A DNA stretch of 64,000 bases. Origin: Hyalella azteca (Eukaryota; Arthropoda; Malacostraca; Amphipoda; Hyalellidae). The first letter of the stretch is position 1. The number at the start of each line of letters is the position of its first letter. The DNA lies in NCBI RefSeq assembly GCF_000764305.2, contig NW_025940648.1:369998-433997 (forward strand), in the 5' to 3' direction. Positions 56,085-64,000 of the stretch are shown piece by piece. Under the pieces are notes generated by a model that saw only the letters and a program-made list of their open reading frames with translations, made no database searches and had not been told where the DNA came from. Position numbers and translations under genes: made by a program.

Positions 56085-57335
56085 CGGTAAAATGAATGGG
56101 TCATACTGTACAAATAGTGGCACACTTGGGAGCGCAACCGTGCACCACCCTTTTTGTGCACCAATTCGCCCTGAATCGAACACATCGGATCTATCCGTAC
56201 ATCATGCAATCAGCCGTGAACCACTCGGCTCTGTCCTCCTCCGGCCTTGCATAAAACCTGCCTGCCGGGACGCCTGTCGGAGACCACCACTGCCGTGCTT
56301 CGAGTGGACTATCATGATACCTTCCCTGAAGAACGCAGCCTACAACAGATCTTGACTAACGTTATCAGCCGCACGCTACCAGACAGATCACATCCATTGA
56401 ATTAGATCAATCAGCTCACAGGAAAATAAGCCTGGCGTCGTATGGCCCAGCGTCGTCTGCCAACACGCGAAAAAATTTTACACCACCCGGACGGAGCGCG
56501 CAGGAGCCGTCCGTATCTGTCCCGGGTGTCGAACCAGCCCACGGTCGAACGGCCACGCGTCGTACGACGATACATTTTGGAACAGAACTATGCTATCTCG
56601 AACCTAACCCCAGATGCTGTGAGCTATAAGTCACGTAATTTAGCGAAGCTGTAGAAGTCGCTCGTCGAAGGACGATAGATTTTGGAACAGAACTATGCTT
56701 TCTGAAACCTAACCTCAATGCTGTGAGCTAAAAGTGATGGTCTGGTGGAGCACGGCAGGATGCACACAGTTCCACTGGCGACCTGGGCTGGTTGGTCACA
56801 GTCCTTTGTCCGCAAGTTACAATTCGAGCTAAAGTCAGGGTATTAAGTGATGATTCGATGCAACGTTCAGTGGTGCATAACCATTACTTTCTGGGCTATT
56901 CGTTTCAGAATATGGTGGCGTAAAGCTCATAATATTTAAAGCAAGACGATGTCACGGGCTGGTTACCGACGGTTTGCTTAATCCGCGGCTGATTGGTGGT
57001 CATCCTGAAATATGCTAGGCGTTCCTTTCAAGGCTGATTGGTGCACAAATTTGTTGGTGCACGGCTGCGTACCCAACCTGCCGTGCACCGCCAGACCGCG
57101 GATCGAATATGACTTCCGGGCATCGTTAAATTACGTAATTTTACGTTCACCGCATCTAAATTTATCGTCCTTCGACGAGTGGCCGTTCGACCGAGGGCTG
57201 GTTCGACGCACTGCCTAGATAGGATTGCCCTGACGTGTTGAAGGCTACGTTACGGAAGGCAGGAATCATGATGGTCCATTACATCCAGAATAGTGGTGGT
57301 CTTCGGCAGGCGACCCACTGTAATGCCGTTTTCCT
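56085..57335. repeat. Complex of nested inverted and direct repeats
   Basis: At least four relations: 56265-56352 is inverted at 57245-57325; 56515-56576 is inverted at 57160-57215; 56556-56632 is directly repeated at 56661-56733 (GACGATA..TTTTGGAACAGAACTATGCT); 56856-57076 is the inverted copy of 52428-52667. The order is not one simple palindrome. It is richer in G and C than its surroundings. Best read as several copies of one mid-repetitive family inserted into each other; coding frames inside are not credible. Confidence 0.65.
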
Positions 57336-57445
57336 CGACTCTTTGCCAACAGGTCATGAACCTGCCGATAATTATTCAACTAAATGATTAGGTCTTTTTA
57401 AGGACAGAGCTCAGGAAACTTAGTGTGTGAAAGGGACGAAATTAG

Positions 57446-57733
57446 ATGACCAAGCGAAAAGTTCTTGCTTCACTCCATTCCTTACAAGATTCCTTCACTC
57501 CATTCGACATCCCTTGCCTGAATAGGGCCAGGCATTTCTTGCACAAATTGCAGTGCGACGCAAACCTGACACGAGACATAGTCAGTAATTTCAAAAACGT
57601 CGAGCTTTTGCGCTTCCAGCAAGAGCTCAACAATTTAAAGGAAGACAACCGCTTATCTAGAAAAGAAGTACACCAGCTCAACCAGGAGCTTGTCTCTGAG
57701 AGGCAAACTGGCAAGGAACAAACTCAAGGATAA
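57446..57733 (+). CDS. Unrecognised open frame, helical
   Basis: 95 codons from ATG to TAA: a helical N-terminus (LASLHSLQDSFTPFDI), then a charged stretch (LRFQQELNNLKEDNRLSRKE) that looks like a coiled coil. I recognise no family. Further decayed frames on the same strand follow at 58,469-59,100 (for example EFQDFLKRCMDVVQSS), broken by stops. Could be a relic of one larger gene or of a mobile element, or chance. Confidence 0.25.
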   Translation: MTKRKVLASLHSLQDSFTPFDIPCLNRARHFLHKLQCDANLTRDIVSNFKNVELLRFQQELNNLKEDNRLSRKEVHQLNQELVSERQTGKEQTQG

Positions 57734-60700
57734 ATATCGTTACCTCAATGCGTCACACGTGTAGCGAATTGTTAATTCAATCGAAACCGAATTACTGTCT
57801 GAATGCTTTACTTCTTTAGTGCAGGAAGTTAGACATAGAGGGCGGACAAAATTTTTTGACAGTTCTTCCAGCTCTAAACTATTTATTTAAAGGATATTAT
57901 AAAAAATTCATTTTACGTCATGCACTACTTACTGTTCACCCCGATGTAGTCTTCTTCAAGGGGAGAAACTGGGTGAAAAACAGTTTTTCTTACGGACGGA
58001 TTATTTAGAAATGAGTGAACAGAAATCTGCCAAAAATATGCCAAAATATTGCTTGGTATTGTAACCCAGGCTTTTTTATTGCCATTTAGTTACAATTAGG
58101 GTACCAGTACCCACCTGTAGACCTTTTCTTCTCTAGTTTACCGTGAATAACAATCTTTATTTTGTATAATTTTGAAATTGCTCTATGCAAAAACTAGAGC
58201 ACGCACATACATACGGTTTGCTGCATTAGACGACCCTCTTCAGCAGCCACAAAATAAGCCTAGAAGACTGAAAAGCCAAATTGATGTGATCAATTTGCTG
58301 TGCAGAGGAATTTCTGTCTGACACCATAGAGTTCAGTAAAGCTGAATAGGGAGACGTATAAGAGACCTCGCAAAGTTTATTCTAGTCATCCTATGCAAGG
58401 GATTCAAGGTTATTTACGAAGTGGAGCGGAAGCTTTGCGAGGACGTGCCGACTTCCCTGCAGATTTAGTTGAGCCCCATTACACAAAGTTCTAATTTTTG
58501 TCTGCTCGTGTTTATCTTGGGTTGGTTTCTTTTTTTAGCGTGCAGACTTCACGGGATCTTGCTAGTTGTTCCGAAGTTGGCCAAGGGTATTCAGACAACA
58601 TTGGACCAACTTAAGATGGAAGAAAGTATTTCTCTTACCGAAATTCTGGAACCGGTGTTGACGGAAATTCCAGACACCGTTAATTTTAGCAAGCTTTTGT
58701 CGCTTTGGTACCATACCATTTGGTGATCTAGTACGGTACATGAATTGTTGCAGAGCCCTGATTTGTGGTTCAGTGCAAACTGGAACAACGCACTGAAGAA
58801 GACAAGCTCCTCAAAAAGAGGTAATCGACGTAGAGAACGAGATACAAGCTCATTGCACAGGAAAAATCAAATAAGAAAATTGCCCAACAAGGCTAGCGAG
58901 ATAATCCCTCTAAGCTCAAACGCTGGAATTATAGTCCTGTTGAGTTTCAAGATTTTCTGAAGCGCTGCATGGACGTTGTGCAGAGCTCTGATAGGAATGA
59001 CGCGAGTCGAGCCTCGTCTGCTTCTTTTGAGCTTATTCTTCTTGCTGGTAATACGTCTGCACGTCAGAGTTCGAATTGGTTGTCTCGAAGAGTGGTGCAG
59101 TGAAGAGGGGACAAGAAGAATACAATACAACTTTCATATTCGTCAACAACGCAAAAATATTTGCAAGTCTGCCTAGATTTTGACCTGATTAATCCTCGTC
59201 TCTAAGCGGAATTAGAAGTGGCAAGAACATAATTCTACTCTGGAACGACGAGAGCTGAAGAAGCAGAGCGATCACAACAAAACTGAACGAGAAGGAATTG
59301 CGATCCCAAATATAGTCCGACTGTGACCTGCCGTACACTACGAGCATAGCCAATGACTCTAATTAAGGCTGGTCTACATGCTTAGTTTTACTCAACTATT
59401 TGCCTGCGCAGTTCAATACGGTGCAGATAAAGCGTTAAGTTTGGACGGGAAAACGTCGCAGTTTTGGGAGATTCTGACTTGCAGCGTTATCTGAGCTCGA
59501 GAGCCTATATTTCCATGAACTGCGAAAATACGTCGGAACGTGTAGACGGTAGCACATTTTCCCGATTCAATGTGTGCCCGGTTTTAATTGGTCTGGCGAC
59601 TATGGCGGACCTTCGGTAGGTAATGTTCTCAGGAATTTATACAGCAATATATTACTCTACACGAAATTTTTCCTTGCATTTGGCGAGTAAAATCCAGGGA
59701 CTATAGGAATAGGGACAAAAAGGTGGAGTCATATCAGCATACGAGAGTTTAGTAGAAAAATTCAAAGAAATTGATGGAGGCGCGAGAAAAGGAAACTAAT
59801 AATTTGAGGAGTGTGTACCGTAAATAATTGGGAAAGATTAATAAATAGATTCGATTTAATAATAATTAATAGATTTGGAGCTGGAGAATATGACATCTAC
59901 AAGCCATATTGTACTTTGATTCCTTGCATTTCTTAAATGATCTAATCTTTCATTAACAAGGCATAATGCCAAAATTGACCAGAGTACTGCCTCTTCCATG
60001 ACAAGATCGCACAAAACTGTGCAAACTACACAGATATGTCGGCACCGAGTGGACGCTCTAGTGGACGCCTTGCGAGACGCTTGTACATTCAGTCTGATAC
60101 GATCAGATAGATTCTAACACATCTTGAACAAGTGTAGCCATATTTATTAACTTATGTATTCTTGACCTATATTGTGTCAACAACAGAGTTAATCCCTCAT
60201 TGATCATTCCTAGCAGTTCACAATCATCATTATCTTCATACCCTACCACTAGATTCTTTCAACTAGGATTTAGTTTAGAAACCAATATGGCGAACAAGGC
60301 ATCGATGAATTCGCACGACAATCGCGCCCACGATGTCCGTTGTGCGGCCGATGCATTCATCATGAAGAGAATTGCGGCAGCCAGAGCCTGTGCTCTGCCG
60401 GCGGCCTGTACTCGCTTCCGCCGCCCTCGCTTGAAGTAACTGACATTTTTATAACGGCACCACAGGCCCAGCGATCGTCATATCTAAGATTCTATTTTTT
60501 AAAAAATGAAGATTTTAAATTTTGACAAGCAGGGGAGTTAGCAACCCTAACATGCGTAAACATTTGCAGAATATGTTCGCGGATGAGTGTCGGGCAGCCG
60601 GTCCTACGAAAGCTTCTATCGGCCCAAGCGCCTCAGGCCAGCACCTTCAGAGCCCCTCAACGGCCGAGCCAGCCCCAGGTAGGGTCGAAAGCTGAGCCAG

Positions 60701-60867
60701 CTCTTCTAGGGTCCGGCGAAACTAGCCGCAGCCGACCCTAACGCCTCAACGCAGCCCACGCCCATCGTTCCTACGAAAGTTTTTACATTGACCAGACCCT
60801 GTACGCAAAATTGAAGGCGACGTTACGCCAGAATCCGCCTATAATATCAAGCTGCCCTTCCTATGCT
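57734..60867. other. Region with decayed frames, no gene supported
   Basis: About 3.1 kb. Short open frames at 58469-58726 and 58745-58960 have no known motif. GC-richer patches occur near 60,285-60,440 and 60,590-60,800. No splice-consistent gene model could be built. Confidence 0.4.
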
Positions 60868-61128
60868 TCACTTATTAGAGTGACGGCGATAATCTGGAGG
60901 GGATTGAACTTCGACTAAATCGATGAAAGCGGCAAAGTGGTGCTCCGGTGATTGTAAAACGGTGACCATCGGGCGTTCTGTCTTGGGACTGAGTTTAAAT
61001 CTGAGATGACCTTGATCTCCAAAGTCTGAATTGAAGAAATGATGAAGGTTGCCTACATCGAATTGTAGGAAATGTTGCGGATTGTAACTGGCCAAATTCT
61101 CAACCGTTTCAGACTCAGAAAAGTCAAG
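60868..61128 (-). CDS. Possible terminal coding exon, family unknown
   Basis: After a TTTTAG acceptor, 86 codons run to TGA: LDFSESETVENLASYNPQHF, then GNLHHFFNSDFGDQGHLRFK, and PEHHFAAFIDLVEVQSPPDY. Composition looks like a folded protein (aromatics spread evenly, no low complexity) and the frame is open over the whole length. No family recognised and no other exon of the same gene was found, so it may be the end of a gene whose body lies right of the window or has been lost. Confidence 0.4.
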   Translation of the reverse strand, partial: LDFSESETVENLASYNPQHFLQFDVGNLHHFFNSDFGDQGHLRFKLSPKTERPMVTVLQSPEHHFAAFIDLVEVQSPPDYRRHSNK

Positions 61129-61242
61129 CTAAAACATTCTGCTCCATAAAAGATAAATCAGCAAATGATGAATTACCATTAAACAATGTTGAATTAATTC
61201 TTAGCAATTGAATGTGAAACATTTTAAGGTCACCTGCCGGTA

Positions 61243-61512
61243 ATAATATTAATAATATTATTATTAATAATAATAATTCAGTGTTTATTAGGCCGTTGGC
61301 CAGTCGCCGATTCTTAACAACGCAGAACATTCACAGCTTGTTGCGGGTCTCGAATTCGCAACTCACTATTCAAAATTTTCTGCTGTGCTTAACGTACCGC
61401 CCGGCCTCCTCGCCGATTTGACCAGAAACTCTCGCAGGTAGCTGGGATCGAACCCGCGCCTTCTGCTACAATCCTGATACTCTGAACTGTTACCACTGGG
61501 CCACCCTGCCCC
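61243..61512 (-). mobile_element. tRNA-derived SINE, second copy
   Basis: Minus-strand copy of the SINE at 25054-25304: head GGGGCAGGGTGGCCCAGTGG, GGGTTCGATCCCAGCTACCT-like B box region, second unit with GCCGGGCGGTACG, and tail AATCGGCGACTGGCC then CCTAATAAACACTG. It ends in an (ATT)n tract (61243-61278). Divergence from copy 1 is moderate. Confidence 0.85.
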
Positions 61513-62505
61513 AAGGTAAAGGTTAGACATTAACCTGGCAGCTCAAGCACTTCATTTAGTTAAACAAAAAACGAATAGAAAGAAACAAAACTACGGCCAG
61601 ATAAATTGGCTAAGCTTGAAAATCCAACTAAGTGCAACACTTATAAAATCTATATATAAACAGCAATCATCCCAAGGAAAAGAGTTAAACAGTCCATGAT
61701 GAGGCTAAAAGGGTTTATGAGTGTATTAATTCATACTTCGTGCAATATTTAAATTTAGAAATGATTAATAAAAAGTTAGAATACACGAGGTTATATTTTC
61801 ATCTATGACATTAAATACTGTGCAACCATAGCTTGCAAATAACATCATACCAATGTTATGCTGCATATTCCGGAAATTTCGTAAGTTTTTAATTCATGGA
61901 ATCAGTAAACTTGAGAAAAAAATATATCCACAGGAGTGCTAGTCTCCCTAGATTTATTGCTCTTTAAATACTGATATGAATACGCTTAATTATCCTAATG
62001 AATGATATTCATTCCTGAATGATAGCATTTCACTACACCAACTCAAAGACGATGAGATTTTTCGAAAGGTGAAGTAAACATGTGTAAAAATGTGTAAAAC
62101 ATTAGCTACGTATAATACAAATATAAACTTTATTAGAATAATCGAAAACCTTCGAACAGTTTCAAAAATAATAAGACAAGACGTAGACGTTCGCCAAGTC
62201 GATGAGATTGGCATCGTTTCAGCAATAGCGAACTTGGCCCAAACCTCGCAGGCAAATAACAAGTAAAGAAATTCCATGTAAAAGTTTCATGACAAATGAC
62301 AATGAAAATAATCCCAAGCTAACCGGGTAACACTAAAAATTGATTTTAAAAACAACAAAAATGTCAATGAATAATGAAGCAATGCGGTAAATGGCGTTTC
62401 TGCATCCGCACGAAACGCCCATGGCTTCACTAAAAAGGACAAGGACAAGGTCTCGCTTATTGCTCTGAGTGTAGTGTTCTGCAGCGTTGTGTTTATTGGT
62501 TTGTA
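61513..62505. other. Gene-free stretch
   Basis: About 1 kb, AT-rich. Open frames on the minus strand have no recognised motif. Confidence 0.45.
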
Positions 62506-62945
62506 ATTGGTACGTTCGTGTACTAATATTCGTAACGCGACAAACATTACGTTCATACCTTCGTGTCCTAATATTCGTAACGCGATAAACATTACGTTCA
62601 TACCTTCGTGTACTAATATTCATAACGCGACAAACATTACGTTCGTACATTCGTGTCCTAATATTCGTTACGCGACGAAAATTACGTTCGTGTCCTAATA
62701 TTCGTTACGCGATAAACATTACGTTCGTGTACTATAATATTCGCGACGCGACGAAAATTACGTTCGTGTCCTAATATTCGTAACGCGACAAACATTACGT
62801 CCGTACGTTTGTGTACTAATATTCGTTACGCGATAAACATCACGTTCGTGTACTAATATTCGTGACGCGACGAAAATTACGTTCGCGTCCTAATATTCGT
62901 AACGCGATAAACATTACGTTCGTACGTTTATGTACTAATATTCAG
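62506..62945. repeat. Minisatellite, unit about 36-46 bp
   Basis: About eleven units of ACGTTCGTGTCCTAATATTC plus GTAACGCGATAAACATT with single-base variants (GTAC/GTCC, GTAA/GTTA/GTGA, GATAAAC/GACAAAC/GACGAAA) and an optional 8-9-bp insert (GTACGTTT). Rich in CG dinucleotides compared with the surroundings. Frames run through it on both strands because of its periodicity, not because it is coding. Confidence 0.9.
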
Positions 62946-63059
62946 GTTTCATTGAAGACCAGAGAGTATTTCTTATTGACAATTTTCTTATTATTTTCCT
63001 CGATTCGGCGAATTAGGCTCTTGATAGGAAGTGAAAATCTAAATATCAGGTTTCCAAGG

Positions 63060-64000
63060 GACATTTTATTATAATTTTACGACGTTTCGAATGCAACTTC
63101 ATTCATTATCAAGTATAGGAAGAGTTTCGCAACAACTGAATTTGAAATTTTGAAATGACATTAGTACAAACATAGGTATTATGGATACAGATTGGAATCA
63201 AAGCTTAAATTACGAGAACAATTTCAACGTCCTGACAAATCCGGCAGTTTGCAAATTAATAGCTGGAGACTCCTGCTTGATGATGAGAGCCTCAGCTATC
63301 GTCAGTCTTGTGGCGTCTGGGCATCTCATGATGATTCTGGTGTGGGTCTCCAACATCGCGCGAGTGAGTGTCTCATTATGAGCCTCTCTCATGTGGTTCT
63401 TCGGTCCTCCGTTCTGGAGGTGGCATGTTAGGCGGCGGCTCAAAGTCGTGCTGGTCAAACCAATGTAATTTGCGTTCTGGAGAAGTCTACAACCTTCTTT
63501 GTGGCAGGAATATTTGTAAATAACATTAGTTTGTTGTAATGGGCCCGACTTTTTGCAGCGATTATTTTTCATTATTAAATTCTTGATTTTCATATTTTTA
63601 TAGTAAATCAGGAGTTTGATTCGGTCGGCTGCTGTCGTGCTTCTGATGTTATTCAGCACGATTGATTTGAGGACTCTTTCGTCAGTCTTGTGTGCTATCA
63701 CAGCCTACGTTCACAATTATTCACCTATTTTTTCCGAGCGTAATCACGCTAGAGGGCATTTTAGCCTGAGCGATTAAGTGCCTGAAACCATACGCGTCAT
63801 TTCCTTTTTTGGAAATGAATCAGTCAAATAGCATTAAGCCTCAAAAACAACAGCTGTGGTCAAATCGCCAAAATATAGCGTGCTTGAATTGTACACAGAA
63901 TCCGCTGATTACAAGTCAGTTTTTGTAAAGAAAGATTCCACCCCCTTAGAGAGGGCGGTTTTTCGCAAGAAGTGGCAGGAGAGAATCAGGCGGAAAGGCA
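63060..64000 (-). mobile_element. Penelope-like retroelement, 3' part with GIY-YIG endonuclease
   Basis: The frame 63701-63210 on the minus strand ends in a GIY-YIG nuclease: VIYKYSC, NANYIGLTSTTLSRR with the YIG and the arginine, LTIAEALIIKQ with the metal-binding glutamate, and PAINLQ. A cysteine/histidine-bearing insert (CHKEGC) sits between the two halves of the motif, as in Penelope-like elements with an endonuclease domain. Upstream (63,702-64,000) the frame is broken, and the reverse transcriptase is not seen before the window edge. Left of 63,210 lies its 3' untranslated part. Activity cannot be judged. Confidence 0.8.

Noticed and set aside
62287..62698. Long overlapping open frames on both strands
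   Set aside because: They come from the periodic minisatellite and show its repeat as repeated peptides.
63060..63130. Hammerhead ribozyme in the 3' part of the Penelope-like element
   Set aside because: CGAAAC and a GTC are present on the minus strand, but the CTGATGA core is missing.
1..64000. CRISPR array, prokaryotic operons, ribosomal RNA
   Set aside because: Gene structure is eukaryotic throughout; the tandem repeats lack unique spacers and no rRNA core sequence was recognised.

Overview
The window is nuclear DNA of an invertebrate animal. It is AT-rich, with short exons, GT-AG introns of about 100 bp to 2 kb, and many small transposons. The protein families and repeat types (tRNA-derived SINE, Penelope-like element, IS630-type and hAT-type elements) fit an arthropod, perhaps a crustacean. 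That placement is inference and no species can be named.

Layout. (1) 1-14,916, + strand: a receptor-type guanylate cyclase (gene A) in 24 coding exons; only its signal-peptide exon lies off the left edge. (2) 14,917-20,969: intergenic, with small tandem repeats. (3) 20,970-36,136, + strand: a second complete cyclase (gene B) in 25 coding exons, 1,228 codons, a direct tandem duplicate of gene A. Both have the order signal peptide, ligand-binding ectodomain, one membrane helix, kinase-homology domain, coiled coil, class III cyclase domain and a divergent tail. Every exon boundary and phase matches between the two copies. Gene B's introns took in a SINE, an IS630-type element and two MITEs after the duplication. 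(4) 39,774-48,861, - strand: a bromodomain gene of the BRD7/BRD9 family in 15 coding exons, 596 codons. (5) 48,862-64,000: a repeat-rich region with a TIR element, a Jockey-like LINE relic, one exon of an SLC16-like transporter, LINE and SINE tails, foldback elements, a minisatellite and the endonuclease end of a Penelope-like element.

The two cyclases would make cGMP in response to extracellular ligands. The bromodomain protein would act in a SWI/SNF-type chromatin complex (GBAF/ncBAF). The window shows no functional link between them.

Main points for a second look: a perfect Nextera mate-pair junction adapter inside the assembly (44,894-44,931), within a 68-bp tandem array of a bromodomain exon end plus its splice donor; an orphan exon stub next to the transmembrane exon of gene B; near-identical exons 2 and 23 that suggest gene conversion; a SINE with a precise empty site in the paralogue, whose tail resembles a local LINE 3' end; and a shared SAPxTP motif in the cyclase tails.
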